DNA of 64,000 nt from Saprospiraceae bacterium (lineage in GTDB: Bacteria > Bacteroidota > Bacteroidia > Chitinophagales > Saprospiraceae). Location: the NCBI GenBank assembly GCA_020628095.1, contig JAHDFP010000003.1:230739-294738 (forward strand). Direction: 5' to 3'. Made by a program: the position numbers and the translations under genes. Each line of letters starts with the position of its first letter. The stretch's first letter is position 1. Positions 51,365-59,125 of this stretch are shown piece by piece. The notes under the pieces are model-generated. The model was not told the DNA's origin. It saw nothing but the letters and a program-made list of their open reading frames with translations, and ran no database searches.

Positions 51365-52759
51365 ATGAAAAGAAAAGAATTTCTTCAATCTCTCTTAGGC
51401 TCTTCCGCATTACTTTCTATACCCAAGGGATCATCTAATTTCTCATCAGTAGAATTAAGTGAGGCCATAACAGCACAATCCAAGTACACTAACGGTAGTA
51501 TGTATGGATATAGTGGTGAGCCTATCCCCAAAGTGAAAGTCGGTATTATAGGCCTAGGTAATCGAGGTCAGACTTTGATACAAATGTTTACTTGGTTAGT
51601 CCAAAAAGGTCATGCCGAAATAAGAGCGATCTGCGATATACAAGACGTCAAAATCCAAAAAGCAAAAGAAAGCATTGCCACTTTCCAATCTAACAAACCG
51701 CAGATATATACAGGCAACTTAGAGTCATGGAAAAAATTAGCTGCCCAGGATGATCTTGATCTGATACTTATTGCCGCCCCTTGGCGCTATCATGCCCCTA
51801 TGTCCATATATGGCATGCAACAAGGTAAGCACGTCGCATCAGAGGTGCCTATTGCCTACAGTCTGGAAGAGTGCTGGCAAATAGTCGAGGTCGCAGAGAA
51901 TACGAGACGCCATTGCATTATGATAGAAAATTGCTGCTATAATGGCGAAGAGCTTTTTGTGCTTAATATGATAGAGCAGGGAGTATTCGGTGATGTGACG
52001 CATGCCGAGGGAGCTTACTTGCATGATCTGAGAGCTCTATTATTAGATGATGACTACTATCAGGGGCAATGGAGGATACAACATCATGTGACACGTGACG
52101 GTAACTTTTATACCACTCACGGACTAGGTCCTATCGCCTTTTATTTGGGTATAGGTCGAGGTGATGCTTTTACTCATCTGACGTCGATGAGTTCTAGAGA
52201 ACATAACCTAAGTCACGCCGCAAGACAAGTCGATTTCCCTCAGCAGTCCTTTAAGTGCGGCGACATGAATAATACTCTAATGAAGACCCATAAAGGCAAA
52301 ACAGTCTTACTGCAATTTGACGTACATACGGGAAGACCTTATTCCCGTATCAATAAGGTTGTCGGCACCAAGGCCGTGCATGACGGCTACCCCAGCCGAC
52401 TATACATAGAAGGTGATAAACCAGAATTCTGGGGTCACAAGTGGTTAGATCAAGATAACTACACTAGTTATCGCAAACAATACGAACATCCCATCTACAA
52501 AAAACTTAAGAAGCTAAGTCAAGAGTTTAAACAGGGACATGGAGGGATGGATTTTGTTATGATTTATAGATTGATTCGTTGTCTTAATCTGGGTCTTCCC
52601 CTTGATATCAATGTGTATGATGGTGTATTGTGGAGTGCAGTAACGCCGCTATCCGAGATATCGGTTGCCAGTCAAAGTATGTCTGTTCCAGTGCCTGATT
52701 TTACTGGAGGGAAATGGAAGGAGAAAGAGGGATTAGAGATAATGAGGGAAATAGGTTGA
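51365..52759 (+). CDS. Gfo/Idh/MocA family oxidoreductase, GH109-like
   Basis: The 464-residue product has an N-terminal export-type segment (MKRKEFLQSLLGSSALL), which resembles a weak twin-arginine signal (KRKEFL, not RR). The NAD-binding fold is VKVGIIGLGNRGQTLIQMF (near 57). MIENCCYNGEELFVLNMIEQGVFGDVTHAEGAYLHDLR (near 185-220) is the signature of glycoside hydrolase family 109 alpha-N-acetylgalactosaminidases, which use NAD in a redox-assisted hydrolysis. The glycan substrate is inferred from the family only. It is probably periplasmic. No paired hydrolases or transporters are adjacent. Confidence 0.85.
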   Translation: MKRKEFLQSLLGSSALLSIPKGSSNFSSVELSEAITAQSKYTNGSMYGYSGEPIPKVKVGIIGLGNRGQTLIQMFTWLVQKGHAEIRAICDIQDVKIQKAKESIATFQSNKPQIYTGNLESWKKLAAQDDLDLILIAAPWRYHAPMSIYGMQQGKHVASEVPIAYSLEECWQIVEVAENTRRHCIMIENCCYNGEELFVLNMIEQGVFGDVTHAEGAYLHDLRALLLDDDYYQGQWRIQHHVTRDGNFYTTHGLGPIAFYLGIGRGDAFTHLTSMSSREHNLSHAARQVDFPQQSFKCGDMNNTLMKTHKGKTVLLQFDVHTGRPYSRINKVVGTKAVHDGYPSRLYIEGDKPEFWGHKWLDQDNYTSYRKQYEHPIYKKLKKLSQEFKQGHGGMDFVMIYRLIRCLNLGLPLDINVYDGVLWSAVTPLSEISVASQSMSVPVPDFTGGKWKEKEGLEIMREIG

Positions 52760-52810
52760 GGTAATCTCTTCAATTAAGGAACAAAAAGCACCCAAAATGG
52801 GAACATTTCG

Positions 52811-52818
52811 TACATTTG
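52811..52818 (+). promoter_or_regulatory. Bacteroidota-type -7 element (TACATTTG) before higB
   Basis: TACATTTG matches TAnnTTTG and ends 7 bp before the higB ATG, implying an almost leaderless transcript of the toxin-antitoxin pair. The -33 element is not clear. Confidence 0.42.
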
Positions 52819-52825
52819 CTATGTT

Positions 52826-53128
52826 ATGAGAATAATAGCCATAAGTACTCTAAGAGCCTTTTGGATGAATTATAAGTTCGCTGAGCAACCGTTAAAATCC
52901 TGGATACAGGAAGTAGAAAATTCGACTTGGAAAAACTCGGCTCAGCTTAAATCAAAATTTAGAAACGCTTCTATTATAACTTCAAAAAGAACAGTTTTCA
53001 ATATTAAAGGAAATGATTACAGGCTAATAGTTGATATAGAATAAAGACTTAAAATCGTATTTATTGTTTGGATAGGAAAGCATTCTCAATATGACAAAAT
53101 CGATGCTAAAAAAGTAAGTTATGATTAA
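52826..53128 (+). pseudogene. higB: HigB-type toxin interrupted by an in-frame TAA
   Basis: The first 72 codons encode a RelE/HigB-like mRNA interferase start (MRIIAISTLRAFWMNY ... SKRTVFNIKGNDYRLIVDIE). The stop TAA at 53042-53044 stands where family members have a Tyr (DIEYRLKIVFI). The same frame continues as RLKIVFIVWIGKHSQYDKIDAKKVSYD, the expected C-terminal strand and helix, and ends at 53128, overlapping the higA start by 8 bp. The restored toxin would be 100 residues. The lost part contains catalytic and core residues (H and Y of the GKHSQYDKID segment), so the toxin is likely inactive while the antitoxin remains. Confidence 0.8.
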
Positions 53129-53498
53129 ACCGATTAAGAATAAAAAGCAATACAAAGATTATCTAAGTCAAGCCTACGAATTGATGCAATTGGAGTTAAG
53201 GCCAAATTCGGTTGAGTCTGATAAATTAGAATTACTTAGTATCCTGATTGAACAATATGAAAAAAAGAATTATCCAGTTGATCCACCTCATCCTATTGAG
53301 GCCATTCTTTTTAGGCTGGATCAATTAAATATGAAAAAATCGGAATTGACCAAAATACTAGGAACAAGAAGTCGGACGAGTGAAATATTAAGCGGCAAGA
53401 GAAAATTAAGCCTTGCCATGATTAGAAGATTAAACGAAAAACTTAACATCCCAGCTGCTGTACTGATTCGAGATTATGAAATAAGTCGTGTCTCCTGA
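53121..53498 (+). CDS. higA: HigA-type antitoxin/transcriptional regulator
   Basis: The 125-residue product has an N-terminal helical toxin-binding part and a C-terminal Xre/Cro helix-turn-helix (residues about 70-115: QLNMKKSELTKILGTRSRTSEILSGKRKLSLAMIRRLNEKL). It is the standard HigA2-type antitoxin found after HigB in Bacteroidota. It begins inside the last codons of the restored higB frame, so the pair was originally coupled. It probably autoregulates the operon. Confidence 0.88.
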   Translation: MIKPIKNKKQYKDYLSQAYELMQLELRPNSVESDKLELLSILIEQYEKKNYPVDPPHPIEAILFRLDQLNMKKSELTKILGTRSRTSEILSGKRKLSLAMIRRLNEKLNIPAAVLIRDYEISRVS

Positions 53499-53565
53499 AA
53501 CATAAGTTTTCCAACAGATTTTTCATAGAACCAGATAAATTTTTACGATTTTCACCAATAGCTCT

Positions 53566-54244
53566 TCATGTTCTGATTATTCTGAGTAATGCTACACCAT
53601 CTGCGTAGTCAACGAAAACCCGATCCACTCCTAGCCCTTTCAACTTACCATCCTGATGATAATCTATCCCTATAAAGTCAATACCGAGTTCTTGGCAAGT
53701 CTTATAATCCCACACACCATCACCAAAATAAATTATTTTGTCAGGAGCTATCCGTGTTTTGTTTTTTAGTTGTCGAATGACATCTTGGGTGATGTCTGCT
53801 CTGGATTTGTAATAATTGCTGTTACAAAAAGAAACTTCAGGGGGGTCTATACCAATGGCATTGAGCTTAATGAGTGCCGATTGCTCCCAAGCTCCTGTAG
53901 CGATACCGACTGCTAAGTTCTTATCAGTTTTGATTTGCTTAAAAAAAGCTGCCGCTCCTGGTATTTCCGAAAATTGAGAGGGATTTATATCCAATTCTGC
54001 ATTGAAACAAGAGATGAGATTGGTTATCATTCTTTGATAATCCGATTCATTAAGAGCTTGATTAGTATTTGTTACTATTATTTCTTCTGTGATACCCCCA
54101 ATCGGTAACATGCTGTAGATCTTCCCATTTTTGATTAGATATGTCGATGCCAAATGTTTGGTCAAATGCCTTGATGAAGCATTTGTCATCCACAGCTTTG
54201 GTATCAGTAAGTGTTCCGTCTATATCGAAGATGACATATCGCAT
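53566..54244 (-). pseudogene. HAD-family hydrolase (phosphoglycolate phosphatase-like), single frameshift
   Basis: The N-terminal part (MRYVIFDIDGTLTDTKAVDD, with the DxDGT nucleophile motif, and HVTDWG) starts at 54244 and runs out of frame at a run of five G on the minus strand (plus-strand 54099-54103). Removing one G rejoins ITEEIIVTNTNQALNESDYQRM. The C-terminal part follows, with VGIATGAWEQSA (motif II), a Lys and YFGDGVWDYKTCQELGIDFIGI (motif III/IV). The restored protein has 225 residues, normal for HAD subfamily I phosphatases. The homopolymer context makes a sequencing error quite possible. Confidence 0.8.
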
Positions 54245-54329
54245 ATTTTACTAATTGTCTCACACCAAAGATCATCTAATAATACCATAATAGAAGAAAA
54301 TACCTCCCTCTATAGTCAGCAAAAAAATA

Positions 54330-54337
54330 TACTTTTG
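54330..54337 (+). promoter_or_regulatory. Bacteroidota-type -7 element (TACTTTTG) before the THX gene
   Basis: TACTTTTG matches TAnnTTTG and ends 20 bp before the THX ATG. A convincing -33 element is not evident. Confidence 0.4.
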
Positions 54338-54357
54338 CCATTCAAAATTAAAATAGC

Positions 54358-54465
54358 ATGGGAAAAGGCGACAGAAGAACCAAAAAAGGAAAGATCAATA
54401 AAGGATCTTATGGCAACTCAAGACCTAAAAACAAGAATAAAGTAACCAATAAGGATAAGTCATAG
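54358..54465 (+). CDS. 30S ribosomal protein THX
   Basis: The 35-residue product begins MGKGDRRTKKGKINKGSYGN and continues with a basic tail. This is the signature of THX, the small thermophile-type 30S head protein (MGKGDxxTxxGK...GxxGxxRP) that is widespread in Bacteroidota. It would bind 16S rRNA in the 30S head. The gene lies 12 bp before a metallophosphoesterase lipoprotein gene and has its own promoter element. A longer open frame in another phase covers the same bases and is not real. Confidence 0.88.
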   Translation: MGKGDRRTKKGKINKGSYGNSRPKNKNKVTNKDKS

Positions 54466-54476
54466 CTTGTGCACTT

Positions 54477-55337
54477 ATGAGAAGTAGGAATTATCTGCTC
54501 CTACTCGTCTTGATATTATCGGCTTGTGACAACAGTAATGATACTATCGAGGATGACACATCTGTCAGATATTCATTCTTTGTGGCTGGTCATACTTATG
54601 GCAATGCCAATAATCCTCAGTTAGGGTTGCATCCCCCTCTTATAGAGCACATCGAGGATATTAATAATCTACCTTCGATAAAATTAGGCGTACTAACAGG
54701 TGATATCGTCAAAGACCCCCAAAAAATGTATTTCGATGCGGTTGTAAGCGATATGGACCAATTCGATATGCCCATACATGTCGCAGCAGGTAATCACGAT
54801 AGAGGCGACCTATTCCTCGATTATTTTCCCGAGTATTATTATAGTGAAGTCATAGAAGACGATTTATTCGTCATTTTATCGCCTACAGCATGGAATATAG
54901 AAGGCGATCAGAAGCTATTTTTGGAATCAACGATCGAGGCATACAAGGACAAGGTCAACAACATATTCATTTTTGTACATGAGCTTATATGGTGGTCTCC
55001 TGATAACAAATTCGGTAAGGTAGAAATCAACTGGAGGCCGCATTATCCCGGCTCTACTAATTATTGGACAGAAATAGAACCGATGCTAAGAGAGACTAAT
55101 AAGTCAACTGTTATCTACGCAGGAGACCTTGGCACGACCTCTAGAGTAGATGCCTATATGTATTACCAAGAGGGAAATATCACTTATATCGCTAATGGTA
55201 TGGGAGGCGGTGTAGAAGATAATATCATTGTCACTTATGTAAACAATCTGGGCCTTGTAGAGTTTGATCTATTAGGACTTAACTCTGATAGTCTATATGA
55301 GATTATAGAACTGTCAGAATACAAATTACCTGAGTAA
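54477..55337 (+). CDS. Calcineurin-like metallophosphoesterase lipoprotein
   Basis: The 286-residue product has a lipoprotein signal (LLLLVLILSAC, Cys about 16) and metallophosphoesterase motifs: FFVAGHTYGN (motif I; the usual D-x-H is altered to GHTYG), GVLTGDIVKD (motif II), HVAAGNHDRGD (GNHD motif III), FVHELIWW and IYAGDLGTT. Motif I looks atypical, so full activity is uncertain. It is probably anchored in the outer membrane or periplasm. It is followed by a secreted nuclease/phosphatase and a lipoprotein pyrophosphatase, which suggests a phosphate-scavenging group. Confidence 0.82.
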   Translation: MRSRNYLLLLVLILSACDNSNDTIEDDTSVRYSFFVAGHTYGNANNPQLGLHPPLIEHIEDINNLPSIKLGVLTGDIVKDPQKMYFDAVVSDMDQFDMPIHVAAGNHDRGDLFLDYFPEYYYSEVIEDDLFVILSPTAWNIEGDQKLFLESTIEAYKDKVNNIFIFVHELIWWSPDNKFGKVEINWRPHYPGSTNYWTEIEPMLRETNKSTVIYAGDLGTTSRVDAYMYYQEGNITYIANGMGGGVEDNIIVTYVNNLGLVEFDLLGLNSDSLYEIIELSEYKLPE

Positions 55338-55338
55338 T

Positions 55339-56481
55339 ATGGTCGTCAGATTATTTATATTATTATGTAGCTTAATTATTACCTCTTCCTTATCAGCTCA
55401 GAATTTTGATAATCTGGAGTTTGGTTCTTCTAGCTCATTTGACGTTGTCACCTGGAATATAGAATGGTTTCCTAAAAATGGACAGACGACCGTAGATAAT
55501 GTAAGAGAAATAATATTAGCCCTCGATGCAGACCTCATTGCCGTACAAGAAATAGATGATGTGTGTCTTTTCGATTCAGTAATAGACGAATTACCTGATT
55601 ACGAATGGACTTATAACCAACAATGGCACGAAGGATTAGCTTATGTGTATAACACCTCGTCCGTATCAGTTACCAGTAGCTACACCATCTTTGATACACA
55701 GATGTTTTGGAATGTATTCCCGAGGGCTCCATTGGTACTAGAGATTAGATACAAGGGACTTCCTTTTATTCTGATCAATAACCATCTAAAATGCTGTGGT
55801 GATGCCATCCTAGAGATAAATAATCCCGATGATGAAGAAAATCGCCGATATGAGGCACTGTTATTATTAGAAGAATACATTGGTCGTAATCATGCGGATG
55901 ATAGGGTTATTTTATTAGGAGATTTTAATGATCTCTTAGATGATCAAATGGAACATAATGTCTTTAACATCTTTATAGAAAAGCCCGATGATTATCAATT
56001 TATGGATATGGAAATTGCCAGAGGCAATTTTACTAATTGGTCCTATCCCAGGTGGCCTTCTCATCTAGACCATATAATGATTAGTGACGAATTATTTGAT
56101 TTTATAAAGAATCCCGATATAGATATCCAAACTATAAAACTGGATGGCTACTATAATGGTGGCTTCTCAGAATATAATTTTAAAGTCACAGATCACAGAC
56201 CCGTAGGATTGCGAATAAGTGATCTTGCAACAAGTACGGAGATAGTAACCTCCCTAGAGCTTAAAGTATTTCCAAATCCGGCAGATGACTTATTACAATT
56301 CTCTTCAGATGCAACACGGAATATAAATTATCAACTACTTGATATAACAGGGCAGTTAGTCAAGCAAGGAGTTGTGGAGAACTCTGTTAGCGTCTCTGAG
56401 ATAGACGAAGGCTTATATATCATAAGACTGGATATGGAAGATCAGGTGTTTACGAGTAAGATTTCAATTATAAGAAAGTGA
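55339..56481 (+). CDS. Secreted endonuclease/exonuclease/phosphatase-family protein with a type IX sorting domain
   Basis: The 380-residue product has a signal peptide (1-21). The EEP domain contains VVTWNIEWFPKNGQTT (Asn in the metal site), LIAVQEIDD (catalytic Glu), ILINNHLKCCGD, VILLGDFNDLLDD (Asp-x-Asn) and KVTDHRPVGL (Asp-His). The C-terminal 75 residues (LKVFPNPADDLLQFSSD ... TSKISIIRK) are a T9SS type A sorting domain. This predicts export to the cell surface or medium by the Por system. Candidate substrates are DNA, RNA or phosphoesters. It starts 1 bp after the metallophosphoesterase stop and overlaps the next gene by 4 bp. Confidence 0.9.
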   Translation: MVVRLFILLCSLIITSSLSAQNFDNLEFGSSSSFDVVTWNIEWFPKNGQTTVDNVREIILALDADLIAVQEIDDVCLFDSVIDELPDYEWTYNQQWHEGLAYVYNTSSVSVTSSYTIFDTQMFWNVFPRAPLVLEIRYKGLPFILINNHLKCCGDAILEINNPDDEENRRYEALLLLEEYIGRNHADDRVILLGDFNDLLDDQMEHNVFNIFIEKPDDYQFMDMEIARGNFTNWSYPRWPSHLDHIMISDELFDFIKNPDIDIQTIKLDGYYNGGFSEYNFKVTDHRPVGLRISDLATSTEIVTSLELKVFPNPADDLLQFSSDATRNINYQLLDITGQLVKQGVVENSVSVSEIDEGLYIIRLDMEDQVFTSKISIIRK

Positions 56482-57104
56482 TCTTTTTGAGAATAATAGC
56501 ATTGAGTCTTTCCTTATCTCTCCTTTTTTCCTGTCAAAAGAAACACTCGCAAGCAATAGATCATACTCATAAACTAGTTGGCGTCAACGCATACGCCTTC
56601 ATTGAAATTCCAGCGGGCACTCAAAAGAAATATGAACTAGATAAGGAATCAGGTCGACTAGTCCAAGATGAAATAGATGGCGCACCACGCGTCATCGACT
56701 ACTTACCATATCCCTCTAACTATGGTATGATACCTAATACCATCTCATCCAAATCTCAAGGGGGTGATGGAGACCCCTTGGATATACTAGTTCTTGGTCC
56801 TAATATCCGAAGAGGAATGACCGTACCGGTGAAAATTATCGGCATGCTCAAGCTAATGGATAATAATGAGCAAGACGACAAACTTATAGGAGTCTATCCC
56901 AATTCTAATTTTTGGAAAGTGAGTGATATGAATGAATTAGAAAGCTCATATCCAGGCGTTACTGAGATACTAGAAAAATGGTTTCTCCATTATAAAGGAG
57001 AGGGTCACATACAGTCCTTAGGTTATCGCAACCAAGACGAAGCGCTCCACATATTATACAATGCACAAAAAGAATTCAAAACACTGTCCAGTTCTAGGAA
57101 CTAG
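56478..57104 (+). CDS. Lipoprotein-type soluble inorganic pyrophosphatase
   Basis: The 208-residue product starts at a GTG that overlaps the nuclease stop (GTGA). It has a clear lipoprotein signal (IIALSLSLSLLFSC, Cys about 19), followed by a family I pyrophosphatase: YAFIEIPAGTQKKYELDKESG (Lys/Glu/Arg site), YPSNYGMIPNT, GGDGDPLDILVLG (triple-Asp metal site), DDKLIGV and a C-terminal WFLHYKGEG. Most bacterial Ppa enzymes are cytoplasmic; this one should be periplasmic or membrane-anchored. It could hydrolyse PPi released by the neighbouring exported enzymes. Confidence 0.88.
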   Translation: MIFLRIIALSLSLSLLFSCQKKHSQAIDHTHKLVGVNAYAFIEIPAGTQKKYELDKESGRLVQDEIDGAPRVIDYLPYPSNYGMIPNTISSKSQGGDGDPLDILVLGPNIRRGMTVPVKIIGMLKLMDNNEQDDKLIGVYPNSNFWKVSDMNELESSYPGVTEILEKWFLHYKGEGHIQSLGYRNQDEALHILYNAQKEFKTLSSSRN

Positions 57105-57516
57105 CCAGTTCTTCCTTATACAGAATTGGGTTAGGATATTCTTTTTTGAATACGTGCTTAATGACATCAAAGGCTGTTACAACACCTTTCAGTTGATTAT
57201 CGAGATTCACTACAGGTAATGTTTTGAATCGACGATCAATGAAAAGTTCTGCTGCCGTACCTACCTTGTCCTTCGGTCTGATTACCAATACTTTGGTATT
57301 CATTACTTCTGTAATAGGTGTATTAGCGGGATGCGATTGTGCACACTTCCATAGATCATAAGAGGTAATGAGACCAGAAAGCTTACCTTCCTCCGTAACA
57401 GGAATCTGTTGCAATTTGTTATTGGTCATTAATTTTGTGACCTCTTCGATGGTATTATTAGGGTGAGCGACCACAGGATTTTTGGTCATGATGTTTCTGA
57501 CTTCTTCGTTAAGCAT
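57094..57516 (-). CDS. CBS domain pair protein
   Basis: The 140-residue protein is made of two CBS domains: VRNIMTKNPVVAHPNNTIEEVTKLMTNNKLQQIPVTEEGKLSGLIT (residues 5-50) and EVMNTKVLVIRPKDKVGTAAELFIDRRFKTLPVVNLDNQLKGVVTAFD (70-120). Stand-alone pairs bind adenine nucleotides or NAD-type ligands and regulate partner proteins, which cannot be identified here. It overlaps the pyrophosphatase gene by 11 bp, tail-to-tail. Confidence 0.9.
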   Translation of the reverse strand: MLNEEVRNIMTKNPVVAHPNNTIEEVTKLMTNNKLQQIPVTEEGKLSGLITSYDLWKCAQSHPANTPITEVMNTKVLVIRPKDKVGTAAELFIDRRFKTLPVVNLDNQLKGVVTAFDVIKHVFKKEYPNPILYKEELASS

Positions 57517-57868
57517 AGGATCGATTTATTTTACATAAAATAAGGAAATATTAGAATAATTCAAAATAAAAAATGGAGATGTTGTCATTTTGTAGTATAA
57601 ACATTTAAGTCTTGAACTAATTTAATACTAGGAACCGTATGCGCTTGAACCAATGCTATGGCCTCGAAGACGGAGAAATTATCACATTGTGAGCTATGTA
57701 CTTAGGGTCAAAAAAAGGAATTGTATATAGTACGTAGAGAGCCTCTTAACCATGAGGAAATAACAGTGAAATTTTAAATCAAATTAGCTTCTATTGAAAT
57801 ATCTAAATTCTAATTACTAAATTACGTTGCACTTCCGTTGGCAGTTATACCTTAATTAAAGTCATTTT
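57517..57868. other. 352-bp intergenic region, no supported gene
   Basis: This AT-rich spacer separates the divergent CBS and aminotransferase genes. A 38-codon minus-strand frame ending near 57590 (HSSQCDNFSVFEAIALVQAH...) looks somewhat coding but has no start codon or recognisable family; it may be a remnant. No clear palindrome or promoter element was identified. Confidence 0.4.
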
Positions 57869-59119
57869 TTGCGCCAAGAATTGCGTCAATCGCCGACACT
57901 GAGCCTTAACAACCTTTCTTTACAATTGATTGAAAAAGGAAAGGAAGTTATAAAATTTGGATTTGGTCAATCACCATTTCCAGTGCCAGATTTATTAGTC
58001 GAAGAGCTCAAGCTCCACGCCCACAACAAGAATTATCTTCCCTCCCAAGGGATTCCAGAACTAAGAGAAAGTATCTCTGATTATTACTCCAGTATATATA
58101 ATGACGCCATTGATCCAAGTGACATCATCATTGGACCAGGTTCTAAGCAATTAATATTCAGTATCCAGTTAGCCCTCAGAAAAAAACTAATACTTCCTAG
58201 CCCTAGTTGGGTATCCTATAATCCTCAGGCGACGATGCTCGGCTTAGAGACTCATTGGATAGATACGGACTCAAAAAATGGGTGGAAACTAAATGCGAAT
58301 CAATTAGATAATTATGCGAAGTCGAATGACGTAGCAACTGGATTATTAATACTTAACTCTCCCAATAATCCGACAGGATCAGTATATACATCAGAAGAAT
58401 TACAGGCATTATCAGCGGTCATCAAGAAACTGAAACTGATAGTTATATCAGACGAAATCTATGGAGATGTATGCCATTCTGCAGATTTCGTTTCTATAAG
58501 AAATTATTGCAAGAGCCAAGTCATTGTCTGTAATGGATTGAGCAAGTGGGCTGGAGCAGGAGGCTGGAGATTTGGGGTTTCGATTATTCCAGAAGAACTG
58601 AGGGATCTCAAAAATCTGCTCATAGGAATCGCTAGCGAGACTTTCTCATGCGTGCCTGCACCTATACAATATGCAGCCATAAAAGCTTATCAGCCCTCTC
58701 AAGAAATCGTCTCTTACAAAAGTAAAATCAATAAAGTCCTTGCATTAGTCGCTGACTATGTCAGGGAGTGCCTGGAAAAGACAAATATCATATATAGCTT
58801 TCCTGAGGGCGGTTTTTATACCTATTTAGACTTCGAAAATTATAGAGATCAACTTGCTCACCATAATGTCACAACCTCTTCTGACCTCACCCAAAAGCTA
58901 TTACGAGATACGGGGGTGGCACTATTGTCAGGGGATGCCTTCGGCCAAAAGGACCGTCTGCTGACAGCACGTCTAGCTTATGTAGATTTCGATGGTAAAG
59001 AATTATTGAATGCCATAGGGCACATAAACTCTACTCAAGATATTCTCGAATATATACCCAAGATCGAAACAGGACTGAACAAAATTGCACATTGGATAAA
59101 TAATTTTTCTATTAAATAA
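57869..59119 (+). CDS. Class I/II PLP-dependent aminotransferase
   Basis: The 416-residue product of the aspartate aminotransferase fold has FGFGQSPFPVPDLLVEEL (near 32), GPGSKQLIFSIQLAL, NSPNNPTGSVYTSEEL (near 168), VISDEIYGDV (Asp-Glu of the pyridine site) and the PLP Lys in CNGLSKWAGAGGWRFG (near 226). The Arg of the carboxylate site lies near the C-terminus in the TARLAYVDFDG region. The only start at the right place is TTG (57869), preceded by an in-frame stop. Substrate is uncertain. A TonB receptor gene starts 6 bp downstream, so they may be co-transcribed. Confidence 0.87.
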   Translation: MRQELRQSPTLSLNNLSLQLIEKGKEVIKFGFGQSPFPVPDLLVEELKLHAHNKNYLPSQGIPELRESISDYYSSIYNDAIDPSDIIIGPGSKQLIFSIQLALRKKLILPSPSWVSYNPQATMLGLETHWIDTDSKNGWKLNANQLDNYAKSNDVATGLLILNSPNNPTGSVYTSEELQALSAVIKKLKLIVISDEIYGDVCHSADFVSIRNYCKSQVIVCNGLSKWAGAGGWRFGVSIIPEELRDLKNLLIGIASETFSCVPAPIQYAAIKAYQPSQEIVSYKSKINKVLALVADYVRECLEKTNIIYSFPEGGFYTYLDFENYRDQLAHHNVTTSSDLTQKLLRDTGVALLSGDAFGQKDRLLTARLAYVDFDGKELLNAIGHINSTQDILEYIPKIETGLNKIAHWINNFSIK

Positions 59120-59125
59120 ACAGAT

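Noticed and set aside
54131-54445. A 104-codon plus-strand frame
   Set aside because: It overlaps the start of the HAD gene and the THX gene in another phase; THX is clearly the true gene.
57590-57705. A 38-codon minus-strand coding-like frame
   Set aside because: It has no start codon and no recognisable homologue; noted as a possible remnant only.
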